Source of the DNA: Psychrobacter sp. I-STPA10
Lineage (GTDB): Bacteria; Pseudomonadota; Gammaproteobacteria; Pseudomonadales; Moraxellaceae
Direction of reading: 5' to 3'
Length of the DNA stretch: 64,000 nucleotides
NCBI RefSeq assembly: GCF_021012795.1
Contig: NZ_VFYU01000016.1
Location: 1 to 64,000, forward strand
The notes beneath the pieces are model-generated. The model had not been told where the DNA came from. It saw only the letters and a list, made by a program, of their open reading frames with translations, and made no database searches. Every line of letters starts with the position of its first letter. Position 1 is the stretch's first letter. Made by a program: the position numbers and the translations under genes. Below, one piece after another: positions 7,927 to 17,623 of the stretch.

Positions 7927-9207
7927 ATGCTAAAACCAAACATCCTTTCAAGTCACATCTGCACAATACTATGCTGTATGAGCCTAACAACCATCAGTAT
8001 GACAGTATCTGCTGCACCCAATACGACTTCTCGCCCTCTGCCTGTGCAGCATATTGATGACATATCTACCCTAATCATTAATTCTGAACGTACCATTTCC
8101 AGTCACGATGATGCAGACGCTGATGATTCTGCAATAGCTTACGCAGAAGCACAAGTTGCTGAAGCGACCCTTGATAATGATAGTGCTGACGATAGAACGG
8201 ATGATATTAACTCAGGACAAGCCGTTGATGCTGGCAGTAACAGCGATGACCAATCTTCTATTGATAGTATCGAAAATAACAAAGTAGAAACTAGAAATGG
8301 TAAAGTTTATACCACACTCAACCTCTCTAACTATGCCAAACAGGTCAATGAGTCACAGTGGTCGCCAAACATGAAAGTAAACTCAGCGATGACCGTAAAG
8401 CTACAGGCTTTACTAGATTGGAATCATGCTTCACCTGGACCAATTGATGGCGGTTGGGGTATGAACAGTAAAAAAGCTTTGACAAACTTCCAAGCCATGC
8501 ACGGACTGAAACAAACGGGCAAAATGAATCAGCAAACATGGGATGCCTTAACTAGAAATATCGACATGAGTCAGCCTGTTTTGGTAGAGTATACCCTGAC
8601 TAAAGATGATGTGAACACTAACTTTGCCGCAACACCTGCTGGTGCAGCAGCCAAATCAAAAATGAAGGGACTGTATTATCAAAATATCGTTGAAATGCTG
8701 GGTGAGCGTTTCCACATGGATGTACGTTATCTAGAAAAGCTCAATAAAAACAAATCATTTAAAGCAGGTGAAACAATTACTGTACTCAATGTGGGTGCAC
8801 CTCTAAAAGAGAGAATCAACCGAGTAGTTGCTGATAAAGAAGCCAAAACACTGTATGCCTATAATGGTAATAAACTGGTTGCTACCTATCCAACCACGGT
8901 TGGTAGTAGCACAACGCCATCACCTCATGGTACTTACAAAATTGTCAATAAAGTAAAAATGCCATGGTATAAAGCCACGGTAGGTAGTGATGCTGACAAA
9001 CAAGTCTATATGCTTCCACCAGGACCAAATAACCCTGTCGGTGTGGTCTGGATGGGACTATCTAAACCATCGTATGGTTTACATGGTTCACCAAAACCAG
9101 AAGGAATTAGCCGTCAAGCCTCACATGGTTGTATCCGTTTAACCAACTGGGATGTACTAGAGGTATATGCCAATATCGAACAAGGAGCAACTGTGGAGCT
9201 TAAATAA
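7927..9207 (+). CDS. Exported L,D-transpeptidase (YkuD) with peptidoglycan-binding domain
   Basis: L,D-transpeptidases make 3-3 cross-links in peptidoglycan or attach proteins to it, acting in the periplasm. Residues 1-30 form a signal peptide ending near VSA-APN. A ~100-residue acidic, Asp/Ser-rich linker follows. A peptidoglycan_binding_1 domain is at ~148-190 (PIDGGWGMNSKKALTNFQAM), and the YkuD domain runs from ~295 to the end. The catalytic motif SHGCIRLTN puts the nucleophile at Cys402, and His386-region LHGSPKPEG is the second conserved element. All catalytic features are present. It stands alone between prmB and pilZ and ends at a bidirectional terminator. Confidence 0.93.
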   Translation: MLKPNILSSHICTILCCMSLTTISMTVSAAPNTTSRPLPVQHIDDISTLIINSERTISSHDDADADDSAIAYAEAQVAEATLDNDSADDRTDDINSGQAVDAGSNSDDQSSIDSIENNKVETRNGKVYTTLNLSNYAKQVNESQWSPNMKVNSAMTVKLQALLDWNHASPGPIDGGWGMNSKKALTNFQAMHGLKQTGKMNQQTWDALTRNIDMSQPVLVEYTLTKDDVNTNFAATPAGAAAKSKMKGLYYQNIVEMLGERFHMDVRYLEKLNKNKSFKAGETITVLNVGAPLKERINRVVADKEAKTLYAYNGNKLVATYPTTVGSSTTPSPHGTYKIVNKVKMPWYKATVGSDADKQVYMLPPGPNNPVGVVWMGLSKPSYGLHGSPKPEGISRQASHGCIRLTNWDVLEVYANIEQGATVELK

Positions 9208-9249
9208 GCCAACCACTTAACTTAAACCCAATACTCTCATGTATTCAAT

Positions 9250-9284
9250 AAAAAATCACCCTATCATTTGGGTGATTTTTTTGT
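9250..9284. terminator. Bidirectional rho-independent terminator
   Basis: AAAAATCACCC and GGGTGATTTTT form an 11 bp stem around a short loop, with an A tract on the left and a T tract on the right. It lies between the convergent L,D-transpeptidase (+) and pilZ (-) genes and can serve both. Confidence 0.85.
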
Positions 9285-9349
9285 GCTTATAAACTTATAA
9301 ATATAAATTCTAATATAAAGCCGATACAAAGCTCAAAGTCTAGCAATAA

Positions 9350-9700
9350 CTACATAGTATAAGTACCCAGTGCAGAGTCTGCCTTACCCGCTAACAAACG
9401 TTCCATTTCATTTTTCATACGAATACCAGGAGCATCTGTACCAAACTGTACCGCAAACCCAGCAGGGCGATTTGCTTGTGCTTTAATATTAACCCAAACT
9501 ACTTTGCCATTTAGTGGCATACGCTCACTAGAGCCAGGGAGAGTCACCGCAACAAACACATCATCACCAAGTTGGTATTGTTGATTAGAAGGAATGAATA
9601 CAGCCCCATTATTAACAAAGGGTAAATAGCTGGCATAGAGAGTTTCAAGATCTTCAATATGGCAGGTAATAATACCACCACGTCCACTGGGCAAAGCCAT
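9350..9700 (-). CDS. pilZ: PilZ-domain type IV pilus assembly protein
   Basis: PilZ is a small cytosolic protein needed for type IV pilus assembly. It works with PilB/FimX-like partners rather than by binding c-di-GMP itself in the classical case. The 116-residue product has the N-terminal block GGIITCHIEDLETLYASYLP, the GDDVFVAVTLPG strand and the GKVVWVN and PAGFAVQF strands. It lacks the N-terminal RxxxR c-di-GMP motif, as expected for true PilZ. The ATG at 9700 is chosen because AAGGA precedes it at seven bases; a GTG one codon upstream is less likely. It follows holB by 111 bases, the order known from related gammaproteobacteria. Confidence 0.9.
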   Translation of the reverse strand: MALPSGRGGIITCHIEDLETLYASYLPFVNNGAVFIPSNQQYQLGDDVFVAVTLPGSSERMPLNGKVVWVNIKAQANRPAGFAVQFGTDAPGIRMKNEMERLLAGKADSALGTYTM

Positions 9701-9814
9701 CACAATATCCTTAATACACTAATTAATAAATCAATTTTAAAGTTTATTCTACTTAACATCGTAATATTAACACTCACACAGGTTAAGTAAAAGACTCTAC
9801 ATGAAAAAGCAGTT

Positions 9815-11002
9815 TTAAATAGTTGCTAATTGCTGCATCAGTTCATCATATATCAATTTTTCCTGCACATTTTGTCCAATAGATATTTTCATATCATCTA
9901 TATTGTGTTGCAGTTGTATCCATTTTTCAAATGGCTTATCCATCAATGCTGTCAATTGTTCAAAATCTATATCTTGTTGCTTAGGCGCAATACCTAATTT
10001 CAGCCGCTGTAAATCATTGATCATCACTTGGGTTAACTGAAGAAAGTCCGTCAAATCAAGCTGCGTTTGCCAATAATCACTGGCAGCAATACTACTGCGT
10101 TTACCATATTGCAAAGCTCGCCATGTAATCAACCACAATTGACGTAATCCATACCATGGTGCATCAAAAAATGCTAAGGCTTTTAATGGCGCACCATCGG
10201 CTATCGCTAATAACTGAGTGGCTATTTGCTTAGCAGCTTCTGGCTGACCACCCTCGACCCTATCTGATGACTTTGATGACTGAATCTGTTGCTGCTTGAT
10301 AATTTGCTCAGTTAAAAACGTTTGTGCACAACTGGCTGAAAACTGCGTAATGGGTATTTGTTGCACCCGACTCTTGATGGTTGCTAATAATTTGGCAGGT
10401 CTATCACTAATCAAGATTAAATACACCCCTGCTTTGGGCTCTTCTAATGTCTTTAACAAAGCATTTGCTGCTGCCACTGTCATGGTATCAGCATAATCAA
10501 TCACACAAATTCTCCGTCCATGACTGCCCTGATTGACAAACGGCTGTAAAGCTCGAATATCATCTACTTTGATTTTTCCAATGGCTGTATTGTCCGCGCT
10601 GGATACTTTTTTATGCATCGATTTTGAAGATTGATTAAGGTTTTTTTTCTGTCCCTTACCATCAGCGTCTTGTGCTTCTATTTCAATGATTTGACTTTCT
10701 TGCGGCAGGACAATCAAATCAGGATGGGTAGCAGATGCCAACCACAAACAACTGTCACAGCAACCACAAGCACCTTCTGCATGTTGCCCTCGATTATGAC
10801 ATAGTAGCCATGCGATCAATCGCCATACAAATGCATGTTTACCAATACCTGCCATACCAGCAAATAGCAACCCGTGTGGCAGCCTATCAACACGCATCGT
10901 TAACCGCTGCCACAGCTCCTGTTGCCATGGCAATAATGGCGCAAAATAGGGAGAATTTGCGACCATCTCATGGTTGACTAACGGATAATCCACGGTGTTC
11001 AT
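9815..11002 (-). CDS. holB: DNA polymerase III delta' subunit
   Basis: The delta' subunit is part of the clamp loader that puts the beta clamp on DNA. The 395-residue product has an AAA+ fold with a P-loop-like GMAGIGKHA at 49-57. A zinc-binding cysteine cluster follows (Cys68, then Cys79/81/82/85 in CGCCDSC), as does the SRC-like motif ATIKSRVQQ. A Lys/Ser-rich insert (~115-145, with GKGQKKNLN) is longer than in E. coli. The ANALLKTLEEP block is the standard clamp-loader sequence. It lies 14 bases after kdsB and before pilZ. Confidence 0.93.
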   Translation of the reverse strand: MNTVDYPLVNHEMVANSPYFAPLLPWQQELWQRLTMRVDRLPHGLLFAGMAGIGKHAFVWRLIAWLLCHNRGQHAEGACGCCDSCLWLASATHPDLIVLPQESQIIEIEAQDADGKGQKKNLNQSSKSMHKKVSSADNTAIGKIKVDDIRALQPFVNQGSHGRRICVIDYADTMTVAAANALLKTLEEPKAGVYLILISDRPAKLLATIKSRVQQIPITQFSASCAQTFLTEQIIKQQQIQSSKSSDRVEGGQPEAAKQIATQLLAIADGAPLKALAFFDAPWYGLRQLWLITWRALQYGKRSSIAASDYWQTQLDLTDFLQLTQVMINDLQRLKLGIAPKQQDIDFEQLTALMDKPFEKWIQLQHNIDDMKISIGQNVQEKLIYDELMQQLATI

Positions 11003-11016
11003 TTATTAGCTATGCC

Positions 11017-11895
11017 TTATTCAACAGCATCAGTCATCATAAATTCGCTTAACGGCAGGGCATTGAGACGATCTAAATCTGCTTGCGTATCGACACCTGC
11101 GGGCAATATGGTCGCAGCTTGAGCTACTGCAATGCGTTCACCATTTTCTAAAATACGTAGCTGCTCAAGGCATTCTAGATTCTCAAGCGTACCTTGTTGC
11201 CAAGTCACAAACTGCTTTAACAAGCCTACTTTATAAGCATACAAGCCTAAATGTCGATAAGCATTTTTAGGTACAGTTAACGCTTGATTATCGGTAAGCT
11301 TCGTATGCTTAGCAAGTGCTAACGCATGCTCTCTATCACAAGGAATAGGCGCTCGACTAAAATATAGTGCATGTTGATTGTGGTCACAAACCACTTTAAC
11401 CACTGAGGGGCGCATAAATTCATCATGGCTTAGTATTGGCTCACACAGTGTTGCCATCACACAATCAGGATTAGCATTAAGCAGCTCAGATACTTGTTCT
11501 AGCAGCACAGGCGGGACTAACGGCTCATCGCCTTGCATATTGACCACAATATCTGTATCTGACCAGCCTTTAATACTTGCTACCTCTGCTAATCTATCTG
11601 TACCTGAGGCATGATCTTCTGAGGTCATCACCACATCATAACCAGCATCTTGGCAGACTTTCGCAATCCGCTCATTATCTGTTGCAATACATAAATCATC
11701 AGCAAATGTCGCCGCTTTTGCTTTTTGTGCTACCCATAAAATCATCGGCTGCCCATGAATATGCAGCAAAGGCTTACCTGGTAAACGAGTACTTTTATAA
11801 CGGGCAGGAATCACCACATGTATCTTTTGTTTTATTTGCTCCATTTGATCTACTTTACGGGACGTAGTTTTGGATAACTGAGAAGATAAAGACAT
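11017..11895 (-). CDS. kdsB: 3-deoxy-manno-octulosonate cytidylyltransferase (CMP-KDO synthetase)
   Basis: KdsB activates KDO as CMP-KDO for attachment to lipid A. The nucleotide-binding N-terminus [15 protein letters not shown], the [13 protein letters not shown] and [11 protein letters not shown] motifs, and the [15 protein letters not shown] block are all diagnostic. At 292 residues it carries a ~20-residue N-terminal extension over the usual ~250; an internal ATG at 11844 would give the standard start, but neither site has a strong ribosome site. It sits between lpxK and holB in an envelope-synthesis block. Confidence 0.95.
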   Translation of the reverse strand: MSLSSQLSKTTSRKVDQMEQIKQKIHVVIPARYKSTRLPGKPLLHIHGQPMILWVAQKAKAATFADDLCIATDNERIAKVCQDAGYDVVMTSEDHASGTDRLAEVASIKGWSDTDIVVNMQGDEPLVPPVLLEQVSELLNANPDCVMATLCEPILSHDEFMRPSVVKVVCDHNQHALYFSRAPIPCDREHALALAKHTKLTDNQALTVPKNAYRHLGLYAYKVGLLKQFVTWQQGTLENLECLEQLRILENGERIAVAQAATILPAGVDTQADLDRLNALPLSEFMMTDAVE

Positions 11896-11942
11896 AAAAA
11901 ACCTATAATGCGTTAATTGAGTAACTTATAAGAATAGCTAAA

Positions 11943-13061
11943 TTAATATCTGATATTAACGATACTTAACTGTTGCTTTAGTATGGTATAACAAGCATCT
12001 GTTAGCTGAGCACGAACAGGGATAACCCAAATTGGTAATGCAGCAATTTGTGGGTTATTTCGCGCCAACACTTGTATTTTAACCGCATCTTTACTGGTTA
12101 CCAGTATCGGATATTTATCCAAACCTAACAAATCTTCTGCTAAAAAATCATGGTGATCAGCAAACGCTCGTTCAATGACTTGATAGCCTAATTGCTGTAG
12201 CGTATTAAAAAATCGCTTAGGATAGCCAATACCAGTCACTGCATAAACCATCTCACCTTGTTTTGGCGCACAATCCTGCTTTACTTCCATACCATCTTCG
12301 GCTTGCACAGGCTGTTGTATTGTCTGACCACCCTCACTTGCTGCCACTAGCTTTTGGGGCAATGCAGGTTGTAACCACATTTGCTTAGGCGGGCTTGCTG
12401 CTGAGTTTTTAATATTTACATTAATCACTTTATCAACGGTTTGCTGAGTAGGGATATGATAAATCACTGTCGCTGTTTTTAACCGAGCCACAGACTCACG
12501 TAAAAAGCCCGTTGGTAACAACTGCCGATTACCAAAACCACGTGCGCTATCTACCACAATCCATTCAATATCTCGCTGCAAAGCATAGTGCTGCAAGCCA
12601 TCATCAGCGATGATCAACTGCACATCAGGGTATTGTTGTTGCAAAGTCTCAATGGCTTGCTGACGGTTAGGACACACTGCCATTGGCACACTTGTACTTG
12701 CGACAATCAAACATGGTTCATCCCCCACCACAGTTGGCAAGCTCTCTTGAGTCACTATCGCAGGCATTTGGCTAACATCACCACTATAGCCTCGGCTAAT
12801 GACACCCACCGCCACTCCTTGCTGCTGTAAATACTCTACCAAAGTGATAATCAATGGTGTTTTGCCACTACCGCCAACACTAATATTACCAATAACCATA
12901 ACAGGTATGGTAGCACGGTAACTTTTTAACCAACCTTGCCGATACAGCCAACGCCGTATCATCGAGATGAGTGCATACAGCCAACTCAGCGGTAATAATA
13001 ACCAAAGCCATGTTGCCTGCTTTTGCCACGCCTGCGTAAATAACGTTTCTAGCTGGCTCAT
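11943..13061 (-). CDS. lpxK: Tetraacyldisaccharide 4'-kinase
   Basis: LpxK phosphorylates the 4' position of the lipid A disaccharide to form lipid IVA at the inner membrane. Residues 15-36 form the N-terminal membrane-associated helix. The P-loop is GNISVGGSGKTPL (58-70), followed by GVISRGYSGD and the DDGLQHYALQRD motif. The 372-residue length is slightly above normal because of a ~40-residue low-conservation insert (~225-265, with QPVQAEDGMEVKQD). An AGGAAAG site precedes the ATG. It lies downstream of msbA, the pairing common in gammaproteobacteria. Confidence 0.95.
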   Translation of the reverse strand: MSQLETLFTQAWQKQATWLWLLLPLSWLYALISMIRRWLYRQGWLKSYRATIPVMVIGNISVGGSGKTPLIITLVEYLQQQGVAVGVISRGYSGDVSQMPAIVTQESLPTVVGDEPCLIVASTSVPMAVCPNRQQAIETLQQQYPDVQLIIADDGLQHYALQRDIEWIVVDSARGFGNRQLLPTGFLRESVARLKTATVIYHIPTQQTVDKVINVNIKNSAASPPKQMWLQPALPQKLVAASEGGQTIQQPVQAEDGMEVKQDCAPKQGEMVYAVTGIGYPKRFFNTLQQLGYQVIERAFADHHDFLAEDLLGLDKYPILVTSKDAVKIQVLARNNPQIAALPIWVIPVRAQLTDACYTILKQQLSIVNIRY

Positions 13062-13117
13062 CTCATTACTTTCCTAACTTTCCTATATGGTATTTTGTAA
13101 GTTTATTTGACTTATAC

Positions 13118-14902
13118 TCATTCAGCAAAGTTGCGCTCATACATCTGGGCATATTGTCCACCCAACTGGATTAATTCCTTATGGCTACCAACTTCTTGAA
13201 TACGCCCACCATCAAGTACCACAATCTTATCAGCAGCTTCAATGGTTGTCAGACGGTGAGCAATGACAATGGTGGTACGGTTTTGCATCACATTATCCAA
13301 TGCTTGCTGGATATAATATTCAGACTCATTATCTAGCGCACTGGTTGCCTCATCCAAGATTAAGATGGGTGCATCTTTTAATAATGCACGCGCAATCGAT
13401 AAGCGCTGACGTTGTCCACCAGATAACTGCAACCCTTCTGCACCAATGCCACTTTGATAACCATTTGGCAATTTCATAATAAATTCATGCGCAAATGCCG
13501 CCTTAGCAGCAGCAACCACCTCTGTCTCAGACTTGTCTGCCAAAGATCCATAAGCAATATTATGGGTAACCGTATCATTAAACAACACCACTTGCTGATT
13601 GACCATAGCAATTTGCTCTCGCAATGCTTCAAGTGAGATAGCCTCAATGGGCTGATCATCAAAATAAATTTGCCCCACACTCGGTGATAAGGTACGAGTC
13701 AATAAATTGACCAATGAGGTTTTCCCTGCGCCACTACGTCCCACCAATGCAATGGTTTCACCTGCATTCACAGACAAACTAAAGTCTTGTAAAGCAACTG
13801 TACCATCCGCATAAGTCAGTCCGACTTGCTCAAAGCGAATATTGCCATGTAATAAAGGCGTAAGCTTACCCTCATCACGCTCTTCTGGTTCATCCAATAA
13901 CGCAAAAATTGACTCACCTGCTGCAATCCCTCTTTGTAATTGCTGATTAATATCTGTCAATGAACGTACTGGTTTACTCAATAATCCAGCCGCACCAATA
14001 TAAGCAATAAACTCGCCCGCACTGGTACTACTAATCACTTCTGGACGCAGCGCAAGCCACACCACCACACACATTGCACTTGCCATTAATAACTGAATAA
14101 GTGGCGTATTAATACTATTAGTGACCACCACCTTCATACCTTGTTGCAAGTTTTTCTTTGAGGCAGCATCAAAACGTCTGGACTCATACTTTTGACCACC
14201 ATAATTTTTTACCACATGGTAACCACTCACCACCTCATTGGTAATATGACTGACACTACTCATTGTCTCTTGAATACCCTTAGACAAATCAAGAAAACGC
14301 TTAGAGGCAAAACGTATCAATCCAAGAATGGGGGGCAGTACCAAAAATAAAATTAGAGTTAATCGCCAATTGCTATAAAGCATATAACCCAACAGAGCAA
14401 TAACCGTCAATCCATCACGAAGCAACGTCTTCATCGAATCTGTACTAGCCGCTGTTACTTGCTCAACATCAAAAATAAGTTTTGATGAAATCATTCCCGC
14501 TGGATTTTCTAAAAAAAATGAGCTAGGCAATCTTAACAACTTATTAAACACCTCAACACGTAGCTTATACACCAAGTTACGTGAGATGAGCGCAGAAAAA
14601 TAGTTACCCAAAAAGCTACCTAAACCACGAGTAACAAATAATAAGATAATAAGTAATGGAAATATATTTTGCTTTGATTGATCACCCCGATTAATCGCAT
14701 CGGTGATAAACTGTAATAATTTGGCAATCCACACTTCTGTCGCAGAATTAATGGCAAAGCCCACAACAGTAAGTAGCAATGCCCACCAATATGGCTTCAA
14801 ATACCCTAATAATCTAATAAAGGTTTGACGGCGGCTAGGTGAAGTTAAGGTTTTCTTAAAAAATTTAGGATCGGTATGAACCGAATTTTCAGACGAAGAC
14901 AT
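13118..14902 (-). CDS. msbA: Lipid A export ATP-binding/permease protein MsbA
   Basis: MsbA flips core-lipid A across the inner membrane as a homodimer. Residues ~30-320 are the six-helix exporter transmembrane domain and ~340-590 the ATPase. Walker A is VGRSGAGKTS, the signature is LSGGQRQRLSIARALL, and Walker B is ILILDEATSALD. A Gln residue (MVNQQVVLFNDTV) occupies the Q-loop. The 594-residue length fits the family. Position between exbD/exbB and lpxK supports MsbA over a generic multidrug exporter. Confidence 0.95.
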   Translation of the reverse strand: MSSSENSVHTDPKFFKKTLTSPSRRQTFIRLLGYLKPYWWALLLTVVGFAINSATEVWIAKLLQFITDAINRGDQSKQNIFPLLIILLFVTRGLGSFLGNYFSALISRNLVYKLRVEVFNKLLRLPSSFFLENPAGMISSKLIFDVEQVTAASTDSMKTLLRDGLTVIALLGYMLYSNWRLTLILFLVLPPILGLIRFASKRFLDLSKGIQETMSSVSHITNEVVSGYHVVKNYGGQKYESRRFDAASKKNLQQGMKVVVTNSINTPLIQLLMASAMCVVVWLALRPEVISSTSAGEFIAYIGAAGLLSKPVRSLTDINQQLQRGIAAGESIFALLDEPEERDEGKLTPLLHGNIRFEQVGLTYADGTVALQDFSLSVNAGETIALVGRSGAGKTSLVNLLTRTLSPSVGQIYFDDQPIEAISLEALREQIAMVNQQVVLFNDTVTHNIAYGSLADKSETEVVAAAKAAFAHEFIMKLPNGYQSGIGAEGLQLSGGQRQRLSIARALLKDAPILILDEATSALDNESEYYIQQALDNVMQNRTTIVIAHRLTTIEAADKIVVLDGGRIQEVGSHKELIQLGGQYAQMYERNFAE

Positions 14903-15095
14903 GGAAGACCTTTATCAAGTTCTTGATAAGTTTATCTCTATAATGATTGCTCATAGAGATATTCAAAACCTCATATAAAGAAAAAGGATTTGTAATGATG
15001 ATATAGCGATATGACAAAATACTAACACTGCTACTAATACTGCTTACTACTTATTTTTATTGATTGTTTTTACAGTAGGTTGATTGAATCAACAT

Positions 15096-15551
15096 TTAAT
15101 CTGCTAACATACTACCATCTGGAGCAATGCTGCTATTAGCAACTGGTACAATGGTACTGATGTTTAAATTCACAAAACCCATTTTACCTGCCACATCCAT
15201 CACACGGACAACAGATTGATGCGTTGCATTGCCATCGGCAGCAATGATAAATACCATATCTCGATTATCTCCTGCTTCTTGCTTTAGCATATTCGTTAGC
15301 TCAGCCTCACTGTCAGAGCCTAGTGCAATACCATTGACTGCATAGCTACCATCTTCTTGCACCGATACTTCAATGCTTTTATCTTGCTGAGTCACCTCAA
15401 CACCTTCTGCCTCTGGTAAGACAATATTTAAGCGACTAAAATGATTAAAGGTGGTTGCTAATAATAAAAAAACAATCAAAAACAACAAACAATCAATCAT
15501 AGGGGTCAAATTGATCTCAAGGGGCTCAACAGTTGGTTTTCTAAAGCGCAT
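15096..15551 (-). CDS. exbD: ExbD/TolR-family biopolymer transport protein
   Basis: This is the small proton-channel partner of an ExbB/TolQ-type motor, anchored in the inner membrane by one helix (~18-40, LTPMIDCLLFLIVFLLLATT). The functional Asp of the family is in that helix (PMIDCLLF). The C-terminal periplasmic domain includes ADGNATHQSVVRVMDVAGKM. It is 151 residues. It lies 63 bases after the exbB-like gene and before msbA. ExbB/ExbD pairs next to msbA-lpxK are known in Pseudomonas and Acinetobacter relatives, and whether they energise TonB or another partner is unclear here. Confidence 0.88.
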   Translation of the reverse strand: MRFRKPTVEPLEINLTPMIDCLLFLIVFLLLATTFNHFSRLNIVLPEAEGVEVTQQDKSIEVSVQEDGSYAVNGIALGSDSEAELTNMLKQEAGDNRDMVFIIAADGNATHQSVVRVMDVAGKMGFVNLNISTIVPVANSSIAPDGSMLAD

Positions 15552-15614
15552 ACATGCCTCAAATTTCTATCAGGATGGTTGTTACATGATAGTTTTTATT
15601 TTTATGGTTTTTAC

Positions 15615-16325
15615 TTACTTTTTATCAGCTTCATCCAAAGAAATCTCTGTACTAGAATCAGTGGTAGCTAACGACAGACCTGCACCACATTCATTAACAA
15701 CTTTAGGAAACAGTTGATAATCATACATCTCTTGTATCATAAGCCCTGCTTGTGTCTCAAACTCAGCATTGATATCGACGATACGTCGCTGAAAAAAACG
15801 ATAAGCCACCAAAGCAGGTATTGCCACTATCATCCCCGCTGCAGTGGTAATTAAGGCTTGTGATACTCCAGCAGCAAGCAAAGTAGGATCTTGCATAGCA
15901 CCATCAGTAATCGCCAAAAAAGAAGCAATAATACCAAGCACTGTCCCTAACAATCCCAGTAAAGGTGAGATAGCACCGATTGTACCCAGCATATTGATAT
16001 TTTTTTCTAATTGATGAATTTGTACACTGGCACGGTTTTGCATGTGCATGGTCATCGAATCCAAGCCATATTGTCGATATAAAAGTCCTGTCGCAAGAAT
16101 ATCACCCAATGGTGTCTTTTCTTTCACATTCATCAATTGGGTACGACTAATATCACCATTTTCACGTAACCTATTAATAAGTTGTTCACGTAAGCGTTTG
16201 GGAACGATACGATCATATTGTAGCTTCATGCTACGCTCAATAATAATAATTAGTGCCAACACTGAGCATAGTACAATTGGTGCCATTAACCAACCACCTG
16301 CTCTAATCAACTCCCACATACACAT
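15615..16325 (-). CDS. exbB: MotA/TolQ/ExbB-family proton channel protein
   Basis: This 236-residue inner-membrane protein has three predicted membrane segments: ~13-31, ~112-135 and ~150-172. The conserved block GAISPLLGLLGTVLGIIASF and the SQALITTAAGMIVAIPALVAY helix carry the Thr and Gly/Ala residues lining the proton path in the family. It pairs with the ExbD-like gene just downstream. Two in-frame ATGs (codons 1 and 3) follow AAAGGT; either may be used. The length matches short ExbB/TolQ proteins. Confidence 0.88.
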   Translation of the reverse strand: MCMWELIRAGGWLMAPIVLCSVLALIIIIERSMKLQYDRIVPKRLREQLINRLRENGDISRTQLMNVKEKTPLGDILATGLLYRQYGLDSMTMHMQNRASVQIHQLEKNINMLGTIGAISPLLGLLGTVLGIIASFLAITDGAMQDPTLLAAGVSQALITTAAGMIVAIPALVAYRFFQRRIVDINAEFETQAGLMIQEMYDYQLFPKVVNECGAGLSLATTDSSTEISLDEADKK

Positions 16326-16398
16326 ACCTTTTTTGTTAACGACAATAGTAGTAACTCTATTTATTCATGCTTCCATACTAACCATTAGTGTCATATTC

Positions 16399-17463
16399 TT
16401 AACAAGAATATGACACTGACAATAGCTTTTGTAATTGTTCAAGCTCATCATCTGAGTGAAAAAATATCTCTACACTACCTTTGCCGTTCTTTTTTTGTTT
16501 GAGTTTCACTTCTGCCCCAAGTATTTCAGACAGTCGCCGTTCAACCGCTTGTTTTTCATGATCATCGGCTTGGCTAGATTTAATCGATGCACTACTTGGT
16601 TGCAAAATGGACTTAACCAGTTTTTCAGCTTCTCGTACTGTCATTTGCTGATCAATAATTTTTTGGGCAATGATGGGTTGCTGCTCAAGTGATAAAGACA
16701 ACAAAGTACGGGCATGCCCCATATCTAAGTGTTTATCAGCAAGATGCTCTTTGACTTGTTCATGCAACTGATTCAAACGCAATAGATTGGATACTGTCGT
16801 GCGAGCTTTACCAACCACCTCTGCAATCATGGCATGGCTCATACCAAACTCTGTATGAAAACGTTGCAATGCTGCTGCCTGCTCTATGACACTTAAATCT
16901 TCACGTTGTATGTTTTCAATCAATGCCAATGCTATGGCAAGCTCATCGGACAATGCACGCTCAATGGCAGGAATAACCGTTTCACCCGCCATTTTTGCTG
17001 CCCGCCAACGCCGCTCGCCAGCAATGATTTCATGGGTAACCTGCTCTGCTGTTTTGTCTTCATTCGCCAATAAAGGTCTGATAACAATCGGCTGCATTAC
17101 CCCATGTTGGCGAATGGAATCTGCCAACTCTGCCAATGCCGTCTCACTCATATCTCGGCGCGGCTGATACTTACCTGCTTGTAACTGCTCTACAGCAATT
17201 TGCACCAAAGACATCTGCTCATCAGTTGATGAACGGCTAACACTAGAGGTGGATTTATTGGCAGTGGCTGTCTTTTTTGTATTGGCTCGGTGAGATGACG
17301 TGCTGGTTGTATTGGCATGGGTATGCTCTTTATTTGAGTCAGCCACCTCTTTAGAGACACTTTCATCACGAAGTGCTGAAGCTGCAATCTGCTTTTCTTT
17401 TTTGATTGATCCCAATAAGGCATCAAGCCCCCTATTGGCAGCCAGCCCCCTTTTTTTTGCCAT
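16399..17463 (-). CDS. parB: Chromosome partitioning protein ParB
   Basis: ParB binds parS sites near the origin and spreads as a CTP-dependent clamp. After an N-terminal start (MAKKRGLAANRGLDALLGSI) that is the usual ParA-interacting segment comes a ~60-residue Ser/Thr/Lys-rich linker. The CTPase domain follows, with YQPRRDMSE and the GERRWRAA box, then a helix-turn-helix (MIAEVVGKARTTVSNLLRL). The C-terminal dimer domain is at ~300-354. It is 161 bases after parA. No convincing parS was seen in the window. Confidence 0.95.
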   Translation of the reverse strand: MAKKRGLAANRGLDALLGSIKKEKQIAASALRDESVSKEVADSNKEHTHANTTSTSSHRANTKKTATANKSTSSVSRSSTDEQMSLVQIAVEQLQAGKYQPRRDMSETALAELADSIRQHGVMQPIVIRPLLANEDKTAEQVTHEIIAGERRWRAAKMAGETVIPAIERALSDELAIALALIENIQREDLSVIEQAAALQRFHTEFGMSHAMIAEVVGKARTTVSNLLRLNQLHEQVKEHLADKHLDMGHARTLLSLSLEQQPIIAQKIIDQQMTVREAEKLVKSILQPSSASIKSSQADDHEKQAVERRLSEILGAEVKLKQKKNGKGSVEIFFHSDDELEQLQKLLSVSYSC

Positions 17464-17623
17464 GACACCTACCCTCTACCACATTTTATAAAATTTGACT
17501 AAAACTCAATAACCGTCTGCCTTTACAATATACAGCAAGCGGCTTCATACTGCATCTAAAAAATCACTGTATCACTTGATAAAATAATTTTGCAATCTAG
17601 ACTTGGGGTAACTCCAAGCTGAA